From the NCBI GenBank assembly GCA_965178525.1, contig CBCXVS010000016.1, forward strand, positions 1 to 43,758: a stretch of DNA of 43,758 nucleotides, written 5' to 3'. Positions 34,345-43,291 of this stretch are shown here, in pieces; positions within the stretch are counted from its first letter, which is position 1, and every line of letters begins with the position of its first letter. The translations under genes were made by a program, and so were the position numbers. The notes under the pieces are model-generated. The model was not told the DNA's origin, made no database searches, and saw only the letters and a program-made list of their open reading frames with translations. This DNA comes from CBCXVS01 sp965178525 (GTDB lineage: Bacteria; Tectomicrobia; Entotheonellia; Entotheonellales; Entotheonellaceae).

Positions 34345-35153
34345 TTGCCGATACTCTGGCCCGCATTTTGGAATGGAAACGGCGCGAGATGATAGAGGCC
34401 CGGTACCGCGTGCCGTTCGACGAGGTGCGCCGTCACGTGCGCGATCTACCGCCCACGCGGTCGTTTTGGCAGGCATTACAAGACCGTCAAGGGCTGGGCA
34501 CCCGGATTATTGCCGAAATCAAAAAGGCGTCGCCTTCTGCCGGACTCATCCGGGCTGATTTCGATCCGGTTGCCATTGCCATGACGTACGAACGTCATGG
34601 CGCCGCTGCCATCTCGGTGTTAACCGATACGAAATTTTTTCAGGGTGAGCTGGCCTTTTTACAGGCGGTGCGCCAGCACGTCTCCCTACCGTTGCTCCGA
34701 AAAGATTTCATCATCGATCCCTATCAACTCTACGAAACGCGCTTGCATGGGGCTGATGCGGCGTTACTGATCGCAGCCGCCCTCGATGTGACGGTGCTGA
34801 GGGACTTGACGGCGTTGAGTTTCAATTTAGGGCTCGAACCCCTGGTTGAGGTGCACACGGCGGCTGAATTGGAAAAAGCGCGCGCGAGTTCGTGCCGCCT
34901 GATTGGGATTAATAACCGCGATTTGCATACCTTCCATACGGACGTTGCCACGACGGTTAATTTGTTGCCGCATATCCCGCAGAAGTACCTCGTGGTGAGT
35001 GAAAGCGGACTTCGGGATCGCGACACGATTCGTCGCCTCGAAAGGCATGGCATTGGCGCTTTTCTGATTGGCGAAGCGCTCATGCGGGAGCCGGACATCG
35101 GCGTGAAACTCGACGCCTTGCGCGGTCGTGGTGAGAAAGACGTGGACGTATGA
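34341..35153 (+). CDS. trpC: Indole-3-glycerol phosphate synthase
   Basis: TrpC closes the indole ring in tryptophan synthesis. The 270-residue beta/alpha barrel has IIAEIKKASPSAGLI (catalytic Lys), AISVLTDTKFFQGEL, LPLLRKDFIIDPYQLYE, and the phosphate-binding end SESGLRDRDTIRRL ... GIGAFLIGEALM, with GINNRDLHTF before it. ATG 34341 overlaps the trpD stop as ATGA and has GCAGGAG 11 nt upstream; an in-frame GTG at 34329 would add four residues. It overlaps trpF at its own stop. Confidence 0.96.
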   Translation: MIADTLARILEWKRREMIEARYRVPFDEVRRHVRDLPPTRSFWQALQDRQGLGTRIIAEIKKASPSAGLIRADFDPVAIAMTYERHGAAAISVLTDTKFFQGELAFLQAVRQHVSLPLLRKDFIIDPYQLYETRLHGADAALLIAAALDVTVLRDLTALSFNLGLEPLVEVHTAAELEKARASSCRLIGINNRDLHTFHTDVATTVNLLPHIPQKYLVVSESGLRDRDTIRRLERHGIGAFLIGEALMREPDIGVKLDALRGRGEKDVDV

Positions 35154-35773
35154 CCCAAGTCAAGATCTGCGGTATTACCAATACAGAGGATGCGCGTGTC
35201 GCGGTGGAGGCCGGTGCGGACATGATCGGGCTGATTTTCTATCCGCCCAGTCCGCGATATGTGGCGTCGGAGCAGGCCTGGAGCATTGTCGAGAGTTTAC
35301 CTCCGGAACTGCTGGCGGTGGGCGTTTTCGTCAACGAAACGGCGGACGCCATCACGCCGGTGGCCCAGGTGAGTGGCGTCCGGCTTGTGCAACTGCATGG
35401 AGAGGAAAGCCCAGAGCTGTGCCAAGCGTTGCCGTGGCAGGTTGTCAAAACGTTTCGATTTACGGAGCAGACGCGGCCGGAGATGATGGCAGATTATGAC
35501 GTCGAGGCGTTCCTCATCGAGGGCTTTCACGCCGAACTCTACGGTGGGGCCGGGGCGCAAGCGGATTGGCATCAGGCGGCGACCTTGCACCCGTACGGCC
35601 GAATCATTTTGGCCGGCGGTCTGACAGCGGAGAACGTGCAGGAGGCCATCCGTGTGGTGCGTCCGTACGCGGTAGACGTAGGCAGTGGCGTCGAAGCTTC
35701 GCCGGGAAAAAAAGATTGGCAAAAAGTCCGCACATTTATTCGTCGTGCGAAAGCGCTGAGCGATGTAGCGTAA
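35150..35773 (+). CDS. trpF: Phosphoribosylanthranilate isomerase
   Basis: TrpF isomerises phosphoribosylanthranilate, the step between TrpD and TrpC. The 207-residue barrel starts VKICGITNTEDARVAVEAGA (catalytic Cys) and has GLIFYPPSPRYV, VRLVQLHGEES, and the phosphate-binding C-terminus ILAGGLTAENVQEAI ... VDVGSGVEASPGKKD (catalytic Asp). Its ATG overlaps the trpC TGA by the ATGA rule. trpB and trpA do not follow; leuB is next after 27 bp. Confidence 0.96.
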   Translation: MTQVKICGITNTEDARVAVEAGADMIGLIFYPPSPRYVASEQAWSIVESLPPELLAVGVFVNETADAITPVAQVSGVRLVQLHGEESPELCQALPWQVVKTFRFTEQTRPEMMADYDVEAFLIEGFHAELYGGAGAQADWHQAATLHPYGRIILAGGLTAENVQEAIRVVRPYAVDVGSGVEASPGKKDWQKVRTFIRRAKALSDVA

Positions 35774-35800
35774 CGTCTGGTTGAACGAGAAAGAGGCGTC

Positions 35801-36874
35801 ATGGAATATCGGATTGCTGTCTTGCCGGGCGATCACGTGGGTCCTGAGGTGATGGCCGAAGGCGTCAAGGTGTTGCGTCAAGTGGAGGCGCGTTTCGGCC
35901 TGCAGCTGACATTGCGGGAGGGTCTGGTGGGAGGCGCTGCCATTGATGCGACCGGTGATCCGTTGCCGGATGAGACCCTGCAGCTGTGCCGCGACAGTGA
36001 CGCGGTGCTTTTCGGCTCCGTCGGCGGGCCGAAGTGGGACGAATTGCCGTCGGAGACACGGCCCGAGCGGGGCCTCTTGCGTTTGCGGCAAGCACTGGAT
36101 TTGTTTGCCAATTTACGTCCGGCCAAGCTGTATTCGGCCTTGGTGGGTGCCTCCTCCTTGCGGCCCGAAGTCGTTGCGGGCATTGATGTGCTCGTCGTGC
36201 GGGAATTGGTTAGTGGCATTTACTATGGCGAGCCTCGCGGTATTGAGTCGCTGGAGCAAGGCGAGCGGGGCGTCAACACCATGATTTACACCAGTGCCGA
36301 AATTCAGCGTGTGGCTCGTTTGGCGTTTGACTTGGCCCAAAAGCGGCGTGGCAAGCTAACTTCAGCGGATAAGGCCAATGTCCTCGAGGTCTCAGTGCTT
36401 TGGCGCCGCGAGGTCTCCGAGTTGGCGGGAGCGTTCCGTGATGTGGAGGTCGAGCATCTCTACGTCGATAACTGCGCCATGCAGCTCGTGCGTGCCCCGA
36501 AGCAGTTTGATGTCATTGTGACGGGGAATCTTTTTGGCGATATCCTCAGCGATGAGGCGGCAATGCTCACCGGTTCCATTGGTATGTTACCCTCCGCCAG
36601 CATCGGCGGGGAGATCGGTGTCTTCGAGCCGGTGCATGGCAGTGCGCCGGATATTGCCGGACAGGGCATTGTGAATCCGATTGCCATGATCAATTCCGTG
36701 GCGATGATGCTGCAATATGCGTTGGAGCAGCCGGCGGCGGCACAAGCCGTGGAGGCGGCCGTGGAGACCGTGTTGAACCAGGGCTATCGCACGGCCGACA
36801 TTATGCAGGAGGGGTGCACGCAGGTTGGGACGGTTGAGATGGGAGATCGGATTTGCGCGGCATTGCGGGTGTGA
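35801..36874 (+). CDS. leuB: 3-isopropylmalate dehydrogenase
   Basis: LeuB oxidises and decarboxylates 3-isopropylmalate in leucine synthesis. The 357-residue protein has IAVLPGDHVGPEVMAEGVKV, FGSVGGPKWDELPSETRPE, the substrate segment RELVSGIYYGEPRG, DKANVLEVSVLWRREV, and the Mg/NAD segment VTGNLFGDILSDEAAMLTGS then EPVHGSAPDIAGQGIVNPIA. AGAGG precedes ATG 35801. leuC and leuD are not in the window. It is followed by an asd-like gene, the order also known from Pseudomonas. Confidence 0.96.
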   Translation: MEYRIAVLPGDHVGPEVMAEGVKVLRQVEARFGLQLTLREGLVGGAAIDATGDPLPDETLQLCRDSDAVLFGSVGGPKWDELPSETRPERGLLRLRQALDLFANLRPAKLYSALVGASSLRPEVVAGIDVLVVRELVSGIYYGEPRGIESLEQGERGVNTMIYTSAEIQRVARLAFDLAQKRRGKLTSADKANVLEVSVLWRREVSELAGAFRDVEVEHLYVDNCAMQLVRAPKQFDVIVTGNLFGDILSDEAAMLTGSIGMLPSASIGGEIGVFEPVHGSAPDIAGQGIVNPIAMINSVAMMLQYALEQPAAAQAVEAAVETVLNQGYRTADIMQEGCTQVGTVEMGDRICAALRV

Positions 36875-36913
36875 GCGCGTGCCAGACGGCGCCAGACTGT
36901 GAAGGGATAGCCT

Positions 36914-37915
36914 ATGCGACCGTGTCATGTGGCACTGATTGGCGCCACCGGAGCCGTGGGCAGTGAGATTTTACAGATCATGGAGGAGCGGGCGTTTCCG
37001 TTACGGGATCTGACCTTGCTTGCCTCGATGCATTCTGAAGGGACGCGGCTGACGTGTCGTGATCACAGCGCGGTGGTCCGTCTGCTGACCCGGGAAGCCC
37101 TGCAAGGCGTTGATATTGCCATTTTTGCCGCTGAGGCCGAGCAGAGCCGAGATTATGCCGAGCATGCTGTGGCGGCTGGAGCGGTGGTCATTGATTGTAG
37201 TAGCGCCTTTCGACTGACGCCCCAGGTGCCGCTGTGTGTGCCGGAAGCCAATGCCGCGGTCGTCTCGCAGCACCAGGGCATTGTCGCCGTGCCCCACAGT
37301 CTCACGGTGCAAACGGTCTTGACGCTGGCGCCGTTGCATGCTGCCGCGTCGCTCAAGCGTGTGGTCGTGGCCGCCTACCAGGCCGTGTCTGGGATGGGGC
37401 GTCCGGCGATGCGCGAATTTGATCAGCAGATGCGTGATCTCCTGAATTTTCGCCCACCGCAGCTTGAAGCCTTTCCCCATCAACTGGCTTTCAATTGTGT
37501 GCCTCAATGTGGTGATTTCCTTGACAATGGGTATACTTCTGAGGAAATGGCCGTGATTGATGAGACTCGCAAGGTGCTGGCGGCGGCGGAGCTTCCCGTG
37601 ACCGCCACCGCCGTGCGCGTCCCACTGATGCATAGTCATGGCGTGGCGGTCACCATTGAGACGAACCGTCCCCTCAGTCCTGACGCAGCTCGGGATCTTC
37701 TGGAGGAGGCGCCAGGTATTGTGGTGGAGGACGATGTGGCGCGTTTGTATTATCCCTCCCCGGTGCGGGCCAATGGGCGGGATGAGGTTTTTGTGGGTCG
37801 GATCCGCGCGGACCTGTCAGTGCCGCATGGCCTCCATGTTTGGATTGTCGCCGATAATCTCCGTCGTGGGGTGGCGCTGAACGCCGTGCAGGTAGCCGAG
37901 TTGCTCGCGGCGTGA
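36914..37915 (+). CDS. Aspartate-semialdehyde dehydrogenase homologue lacking the catalytic Cys
   Basis: The 333-residue protein aligns along its whole length with aspartate-semialdehyde dehydrogenase: GATGAVGSEIL at the N-terminus, VIDCSSAFRLTPQVPLCVPE, VVVAAYQAVSGMGRPA, then GDFLDNGYTSEEMAVIDETR and VRVPLMHSHGVAVTIE. In active ASD the segment after the first domain reads PNCSTIQ, with Cys as the nucleophile. Here it is PHSLTVQ (residues 127-133), so Ser129 takes the place of Cys. The E. coli and Pseudomonas Usg-type paralogues similarly lack the active site. The catalytic role is thus doubtful, although hom and lysC elsewhere in the window need an ASD. ATG 36914 has AAGGGA upstream. Family assignment is firm; activity is not. 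Confidence 0.85.
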   Translation: MRPCHVALIGATGAVGSEILQIMEERAFPLRDLTLLASMHSEGTRLTCRDHSAVVRLLTREALQGVDIAIFAAEAEQSRDYAEHAVAAGAVVIDCSSAFRLTPQVPLCVPEANAAVVSQHQGIVAVPHSLTVQTVLTLAPLHAAASLKRVVVAAYQAVSGMGRPAMREFDQQMRDLLNFRPPQLEAFPHQLAFNCVPQCGDFLDNGYTSEEMAVIDETRKVLAAAELPVTATAVRVPLMHSHGVAVTIETNRPLSPDAARDLLEEAPGIVVEDDVARLYYPSPVRANGRDEVFVGRIRADLSVPHGLHVWIVADNLRRGVALNAVQVAELLAA

Positions 37916-37936
37916 GGACGGCAAAGGGAGGATGGC

Positions 37937-38818
37937 GTGGCGCAAGGACAGAAGAAGCGTGAGGGGAGAATTGGGGTCATTGGTGGGAGTGGACTCTACG
38001 CCATGGAAAACTTGCAAGACGTCCGTGAGGTGCAGCTTGACACGCCCTTTGGCGCCCCATCAGATGCCTACATTCTGGGCACGCTGCGCGGCCGTGAACT
38101 CGTCTTTCTCCCACGTCATGGCCGCGGTCACCGCATTGCGCCGTCGTCGCTGAATTTCCGCGCCAACATCTATGGCCTGAAACAACTGGGTGTCGAATGG
38201 GTCTTGTCCGTCAGCGCTGTTGGAAGTATGCGGGAGGACATTCGCCCTGGGGATCTCGTGCTGCCAGACCAGTTTTTTGACCGCACCCGCAGCCGGGTCT
38301 CAACCTTTTTTGACCAGGATGTCGTGGCGCATGTCACCTTTGCCGATCCCGTGTGCCCGCTTCTGGCGTGGACGATGTATGAGGCCGCGACGCAGACCGA
38401 GGCGACCGTCCATTTCGGCGGTACGTACATATGTATTGAAGGTCCGCAGTTCTCGACCCGGGCCGAATCGCGTATCTATCGGCAATGGGGCGTGGATGTC
38501 ATTGGCATGACGAATTTGCCCGAGGCGCGTTTGGCGCGCGAGGCGGAATTGTGTTATGCCACTCTGGCCTTGGCCACCGATTACGATTGTTGGCATGAAA
38601 GCGCTGACGATGTGGATATTGCCGAGGTTCTCGCGATTCTCCAGCGCAATGTGCAAGTGGCGCAAGAGGTGATTGATCGCACGGTGCCGCGTCTGCCGCG
38701 GGAGCGCTCCTGTGCGTGCCGTACGGCGTTGCAACAGGCATTGATTACGGCTCCGGAGAGGATTCCTGCCGCGGCCAAGGAACGGCTCGGGCTGCTCATC
38801 AGCCCCTATATCACGTGA
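37937..38818 (+). CDS. mtnP: S-methyl-5'-thioadenosine phosphorylase
   Basis: MtnP splits methylthioadenosine, the by-product of polyamine synthesis, into adenine and methylthioribose 1-phosphate. The 293-residue protein has IGVIGGSGLYAME, the signature LPRHGRGHRIAPSSLNFRAN, CIEGPQFSTRAESRI, VIGMTNLPEARLAREAELC and the adenine-selecting ATDYDCWHE. GTG 37937 is preceded by AGGGAGGA at 6 nt. An overlapping ATG at 37932 is in another frame. The neighbouring asd-like and hemL genes have no obvious functional link; they appear to be a string of co-directional housekeeping genes. Confidence 0.93.
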   Translation: MAQGQKKREGRIGVIGGSGLYAMENLQDVREVQLDTPFGAPSDAYILGTLRGRELVFLPRHGRGHRIAPSSLNFRANIYGLKQLGVEWVLSVSAVGSMREDIRPGDLVLPDQFFDRTRSRVSTFFDQDVVAHVTFADPVCPLLAWTMYEAATQTEATVHFGGTYICIEGPQFSTRAESRIYRQWGVDVIGMTNLPEARLAREAELCYATLALATDYDCWHESADDVDIAEVLAILQRNVQVAQEVIDRTVPRLPRERSCACRTALQQALITAPERIPAAAKERLGLLISPYIT

Positions 38819-38833
38819 AGAGGGGGGCGTGCC

Positions 38834-40129
38834 GTGACTGTCGAGGATTTTCGTCAATCGACTGCACTTTTTGAGCAGGCCCAACAGCTCATTCCGGGTG
38901 GTGTGAATAGCCCGGTGCGGGCGTTTCGCTCGGTCAACCTGCAGCCGCCGTTTATCCAGCGTGCGGTCGGTTCGCGGGTCTACGATGTGGATGGCAATGC
39001 CTACATCGACTATGTTGGCTCGTGGGGACCCATGATTCTCGGGCATGCGCATCCGCAGGTCGTCTCGGCGATCCAGACTGCGGCCGCCTCGGGGAGCAGT
39101 TTCGGCGCGCCGACGGCTTTGGAAGTGGAATTGGCCCAGCGCCTGGTGGATGCGTTTCCGGCGTTGGAGATGGTGCGGATGGTCAACTCGGGTACTGAAG
39201 CGACTATGACGGCCATCCGCCTAGCGCGAGGATTTACCGGGCGCGATATGATTCTGAAGTTTGCTGGCTGCTATCATGGCCATGGCGACAGTCTGCTGGT
39301 CAAAGCCGGCTCCGGGGCCATGACCTTTGGCGTGCCGGACAGTCCCGGCGTGCCGGCCGACCTGGCGAAACATACCTTGACCGTTCCCTTTAATGATCTT
39401 GCCGCTGTACGCCGTGCCTTGGAACAGCATCGCGGCCAAGTGGCCTGTGTGATTCTCGAACCTGCCGTCGGCAATATGGGCTTGGTGTTACCTGAAGAGG
39501 GTTTTTTGGAGGGCTTGCGGCAGGTGACGCGTGAGCACGATACCTTGCTGATCTTTGACGAAGTGATGACCGGTTTTCGCGTCGACTATGGCGGTATGCA
39601 AACGCGCTATAACATTGAACCGGACCTCACCACGCTCGGCAAAGTGATTGGCGGTGGGTTGCCGGTTGGCGCGTATGGGGGCAAGCGGGAAATCGTCGAG
39701 CATATGTCCCCTGTTGGCCCGATCTACCAGGCTGGCACGTTGTCTGGCAATCCCTTAGCGATGACAGCCGGGATCACGACCCTCGATATTCTACGGGCCG
39801 ATCCGCCGTATAAAGTGTTGGGCGAACGCACCGCGTACATGATGGAGGAAACCGCCAAGGCCGCACGGCAGGCGAATGTCCCGGTCTCCACCGCCTCGAT
39901 CGGGTCGATGTTTACGCTCTTTTTCAGTCCCAAGCCGGTGCGGAATTTCGAGGATGCCAGTGCCTGTGATATGCCGGTTTTCCGCCGCTATTTCGCCGCT
40001 ATGTTGCATGCGGGTATCTACTTGGCCCCGTCGCAGTTCGAGGCCGGTTTCCTCTCCACGGCTCATACCGAAGAAGATATTGAGGCCACGCTCCGTGCTG
40101 GCGCTGCCGCTCTGCAGTCTTTGACATAG
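38834..40129 (+). CDS. hemL: Glutamate-1-semialdehyde 2,1-aminomutase
   Basis: HemL makes 5-aminolevulinate from glutamate 1-semialdehyde in the C5 route to haem. The 431-residue PLP enzyme has IPGGVNSPVRAF near the start, MVNSGTEATMTAIRLARGFT, FAGCYHGHGDSLLVKAGSGA, LIFDEVMTGFRVDYGG, and the PLP-Lys segment TTLGKVIGGGLPVGAYGG. It ends GAAALQSLT. GTG 38834 is 15 bp after the mtnP stop, with AGAGGGG upstream. This implies the organism uses the glutamyl-tRNA (C5) pathway. Confidence 0.97.
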   Translation: MTVEDFRQSTALFEQAQQLIPGGVNSPVRAFRSVNLQPPFIQRAVGSRVYDVDGNAYIDYVGSWGPMILGHAHPQVVSAIQTAAASGSSFGAPTALEVELAQRLVDAFPALEMVRMVNSGTEATMTAIRLARGFTGRDMILKFAGCYHGHGDSLLVKAGSGAMTFGVPDSPGVPADLAKHTLTVPFNDLAAVRRALEQHRGQVACVILEPAVGNMGLVLPEEGFLEGLRQVTREHDTLLIFDEVMTGFRVDYGGMQTRYNIEPDLTTLGKVIGGGLPVGAYGGKREIVEHMSPVGPIYQAGTLSGNPLAMTAGITTLDILRADPPYKVLGERTAYMMEETAKAARQANVPVSTASIGSMFTLFFSPKPVRNFEDASACDMPVFRRYFAAMLHAGIYLAPSQFEAGFLSTAHTEEDIEATLRAGAAALQSLT

Positions 40130-40142
40130 GGGACGCACGCCC

Positions 40143-41435
40143 ATGGGAACCATTACACATGTTGTTGCCCGCGAGATCTTGGATAGTCGAGGCAATCCCA
40201 CGGTCGAGGTCGACGTGAGCCTGGATAGTGGGGCCAGCGGTTGGGCCGCGGTGCCCTCCGGCGCTTCTACGGGCGAGCGTGAAGCCGTGGAGTTGCGCGA
40301 CCATGACCCGCGGCGCTACTTAGGGCGTGGGGTGCAAAAAGCGGTGCACCATGTCAACGGAGAGATTGCCCAGGCGCTCATGGGCATGGAGGCGACCGGA
40401 CAGGCTGAGATCGACACCCGGTTGATCGAGCTGGATGGCACAGAGAACAAATCGCGCTTGGGCGCCAACGCCATCCTCGGGGCATCCTTGGCCGTCGCCA
40501 AAGCGGCGGCGGCAGAGAGGCGCTTGCCCTTGTACGCCTATATCGGCGGGGCCAATGCCCGTGCGTTGCCCGTGCCTATGATGAATGTCCTCAACGGTGG
40601 GGCTCACGCCGACAACAATGTTGACATTCAGGAGTTCATGATCTTGCCGGTGCGCGTGCCGTGCTTTGCCGAAGCGCTGCGGGTGGGAGCTGAGGTCTTT
40701 CACCATCTCCGGGCGGTTCTCCACACACGGGGTCATATCACAGCTGTGGGCGATGAAGGGGGATTTGCCCCGAATCTGCAATCGAATGAGGACGCGCTGA
40801 ACGTGCTCTTGGAGGGCATCGAGCGGGCAGGGTATCGGCCGGGCGAGGATGTCTATTTAGGACTTGATGTGGCGGCAAGTGAATTGTACCACGATGGCGT
40901 ATACAAGTTGGCTGCCGAGGCGCAACCCGAGCGTAGTGCCGATGATATGATTGCGTGGTATCGCGATCTGGTAGATCGGTATCCAATTCTGTCGATCGAG
41001 GATGGCTTGGCGGAAAACGACTGGGATGGCTGGCAAAAGCTGACGTCGGACCTGGGTGACCAGGTGCAACTGGTCGGTGATGACATTTTTGTGACCAACA
41101 CCAAAATTCTGGCGCGTGGCATTCGTGAACGCGTGGGCAATGCCATTCTGATTAAGCTGAATCAGATCGGCACCTTGACCGAGACATTGGAAGCCATCGA
41201 TATGGCCCGATGCGCTGGGTATACGTCGGTGATTTCGCACCGCTCGGGCGAAACGGAAGATACGACGATTGCCGATGTGGTAGTCGCTTACAACACGGGG
41301 CAGATCAAGACGGGTTCGCTCTGCCGTACGGATCGCACGGCGAAATACAATCAACTGTTGCGTATCGAAGACCGCCTTGGGCGCAGCGCGCGCTATGTGG
41401 GGCTAAGCGCCTTCTATAATATCCGTTTGTCCTGA
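40143..41435 (+). CDS. eno: Enolase
   Basis: Enolase interconverts 2-phosphoglycerate and phosphoenolpyruvate. The 430-residue protein has AREILDSRGNPTVEVDV, VPSGASTGEREAVELRD, VPMMNVLNGGAHADNNVDIQ, GDEGGFAPNL, the Mg-binding SIEDGLAENDWDGW, GDDIFVTN, LIKLNQIGT with the catalytic Lys, and SHRSGETEDTTIADV. ATG 40143 lies 13 bp after hemL. ftsB follows 8 bp after the stop; eno-ftsB is a very common pair. Confidence 0.98.
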   Translation: MGTITHVVAREILDSRGNPTVEVDVSLDSGASGWAAVPSGASTGEREAVELRDHDPRRYLGRGVQKAVHHVNGEIAQALMGMEATGQAEIDTRLIELDGTENKSRLGANAILGASLAVAKAAAAERRLPLYAYIGGANARALPVPMMNVLNGGAHADNNVDIQEFMILPVRVPCFAEALRVGAEVFHHLRAVLHTRGHITAVGDEGGFAPNLQSNEDALNVLLEGIERAGYRPGEDVYLGLDVAASELYHDGVYKLAAEAQPERSADDMIAWYRDLVDRYPILSIEDGLAENDWDGWQKLTSDLGDQVQLVGDDIFVTNTKILARGIRERVGNAILIKLNQIGTLTETLEAIDMARCAGYTSVISHRSGETEDTTIADVVVAYNTGQIKTGSLCRTDRTAKYNQLLRIEDRLGRSARYVGLSAFYNIRLS

Positions 41436-41443
41436 GGTCAGCC

Positions 41444-41806
41444 GTGCCGCGTAACCCTGACGCTTCATCGTCTCGTGCTACGTCTGAAACTACGCCCCAC
41501 ACCGGTCCGGTGCGGCAGCTTTTGACGCCTACCTGGCCGACGCTTTTGTTGATGGGCGCTGGCGTGTTTTTGGCCGTGATGATGGCGTTGGGTATCAGGA
41601 ATGAGCGCGGTTTTCTGACCATGTGGCGTGTGCAACGTAACATCACACGTTTGTCGCAGGAAGTCCGCATGATCGAGCAAGGGAATCGCAGTTTGTTGCA
41701 CGACATTGAGCGTTTGCACGATGACATGAGATATATTGAAAAAATTGCCCGTGAGGAACTTGGCCTCGCGCGCCCGGGCGAGTTGGTGTTTGAATTTGTC
41801 GATTAG
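41444..41806 (+). CDS. ftsB: Septum formation initiator FtsB/DivIC family protein
   Basis: FtsB joins FtsL and FtsQ in the divisome. The 120-residue bitopic protein has a Ser/Thr/Pro-rich cytoplasmic N-terminus, one membrane helix (about residues 31-50: TLLLMGAGVFLAVMMALGI), and a coiled coil (VQRNITRLSQEVRMIEQGNR, then SLLHDIERLHDD). It ends with the family's YIEKIAREELGLARPGELVF. Start is GTG 41444, 8 bp after eno. The cytoplasmic part is longer than in E. coli FtsB. Confidence 0.9.
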   Translation: MPRNPDASSSRATSETTPHTGPVRQLLTPTWPTLLLMGAGVFLAVMMALGIRNERGFLTMWRVQRNITRLSQEVRMIEQGNRSLLHDIERLHDDMRYIEKIAREELGLARPGELVFEFVD

Positions 41807-41941
41807 TGGGTAGAATGGTCGGATGGCGGCTCCTCTGATTCTACACGCGTTCTACAGAGTGCGGCCAGGTACCTACAGTGTGAGGCGTATGTGATCGTTT
41901 TTATTGTGGACGTTGATAGGGTCTTCTGACGCCGTTGTCGC

Positions 41942-41970
41942 TTGACAAAGCCCGATCTGCACAGTAATAT
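41942..41970 (+). promoter_or_regulatory. Sigma70 promoter of tRNA-fMet
   Basis: A perfect TTGACA (41942-41947) and TAATAT (41965-41970) are exactly 17 bp apart. Transcription would start near 41977, about 6 bp before the mature tRNA 5' end at 41983. It is the best consensus promoter in the window. Confidence 0.8.
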
Positions 41971-41982
41971 ATTGGCACTTGG

Positions 41983-42056
<74 letters not shown>

Positions 42057-42078
42057 TCGCCAAAAGAGCTTTGGAAAC

Positions 42079-42105
42079 AAAGGCTTCCGGAGCCCTTTCT
42101 TTTTT
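42079..42105 (+). terminator. Intrinsic terminator after tRNA-fMet
   Basis: AAAGGCT (42079-42085) can pair with AGCCCTTT (42091-42098, one bulged C) across a short TCCGG loop. It is followed by CTTTTTT. It lies 22 nt after the tRNA and would end its transcript. Confidence 0.6.
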
Positions 42106-42249
42106 CCTATCCCACCCTCGTCCAGCTCTCTGTGACCTATGGCCTCGGTGTCTCGATTCATTCCATTCCCCTTCACCCCGCTCCGAGCCGTTCACGCCTG
42201 TCCCACACGACGCCCCCTACCTATCAGACGCCTGGATGATCTCCTTTTC

Positions 42250-42960
42250 TCAGCGAGTGAACCATTTCTGTTTTGAGCTTGGCGTCATTACCTCGTTGGT
42301 CACCTGGAGTCGACGGCAAACCAGGTGGGCAGACGATGTAGGGTAAAGAAGCAACAAATGAGGTGGACACTGCGGGCCCGCATCTGTTGCTTCGGCATAG
42401 GTCACAAGGCGTTGGCTCCCGAACAGCGGTTGCTCATAACCTAACGCCTGATGGAGTCGTTCGGCACTGAACGGTACAAAAGGGGCCAAAAGCACCTTAA
42501 GTGAATCAATGGCCTGTAAGGCGGTGTACACGGTGGTTGCCGCCGTCGTCTTATCCTCCAGTATCACATGGAACCAAGGGGCTTGGGCCAGATAGCCATT
42601 CACCGTGTGTACGAGACCCATTGCCTCACGCAGGGCGGCACGCAACTGAACCGCCTCAAGGCGGTCTCCCACGGTACCAAATCCGTGGTCGATTTGGGCC
42701 AGTACGGCTTGCTCTGGGGGGCCCAAAGTCCCCGGTCTCGGGATGCGCCGTCCCAGTGCTTCGCCGCCAGTGGTGAGCGCTCTGGTTGACGTAGAGGAGG
42801 AGACGGTCGGTCAAAGCCGGCAGGTCGAGAAACCAGTGCTCTGTGCGGCGCAGGACCGGGCGACTCCCATCGATCGTACTGCGTGGATCGAGCAGCTCTG
42901 TGGCGTCGAGATGTGGATGTCGCGTGCGGGTATGGAAAGGACTTGCCAGACCTCGAAAAA
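42250..42960 (-). pseudogene. metG: Methionyl-tRNA synthetase remnant with large internal deletion
   Basis: Two pieces of MetRS lie in different minus-strand frames. The first (about 42942-42790) reads ELLDPRSTIDGSRPVLRRTE and then HWFLDLPALTDRLLLYVNQ, the connective region after the zinc knuckles. The second (42726-42250) reads LAQIDHGFGTVGDRLEAVQL and YLAQAPWFHV, then AIDSLKVLLAPFVPFSAERL and HQALGYEQPLFGSQRLVTYA, the anticodon-binding domain. The catalytic N-terminus and the KMSKS portion between the pieces are missing, and similarity fades after TYAEAT. It cannot make a working synthetase, so an intact metG must exist elsewhere. Confidence 0.8.
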
Positions 42961-43042
42961 AGGCATACGATCCTATGCCGTGTGACCCAGACGGTGTCGT
43001 GACGGTCCGTCGTCGGAGCCAGGGAGTGAGTCGTCAGATGCC

Positions 43043-43237
43043 ATGGCAACTCTAGGAAAACTACTGACTGGCCTCGGGGCCATCTTCGTCGTTGTCGGCC
43101 TCATCGTATGGCTGGCGGGCGACCAGCTGAGTTGGCTCGGCCATTTGCCGGGGGATATCCGTGTCGAAGGGCCCGGCTTCCACCTCAGTATGGCGCTCAG
43201 CCTGGCCATGTGGCTGTTTGGGAGGTTTTTCCGGTAG
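43043..43237 (+). CDS. DUF2905 family small membrane protein
   Basis: The 64-residue protein has two hydrophobic helices (KLLTGLGAIFVVVGLIVWLA, residues 6-25, and about 47-62 MALSLAMWLFGRFF) joined by GHLPGDIRVEGPGFHL, the conserved core of DUF2905. The function of the family is unknown. Start ATG 43043 lies within a poor Shine-Dalgarno context (GGGAGTGAG about 20 nt upstream). It sits intact between two decayed genes. Confidence 0.85.
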   Translation: MATLGKLLTGLGAIFVVVGLIVWLAGDQLSWLGHLPGDIRVEGPGFHLSMALSLAMWLFGRFFR

Positions 43238-43291
43238 TGAATTGGGCAGCTACAATCAAGACAAGCTCAGATGCCAGGAGGAGCACACACG

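Noticed and set aside
41810..41844. Inverted repeat GTAGAAT / ATTCTAC after ftsB as a terminator
   Set aside because: The loop is 21 nt, the stem is only 7 bp with few G-C pairs, and no T-run follows.
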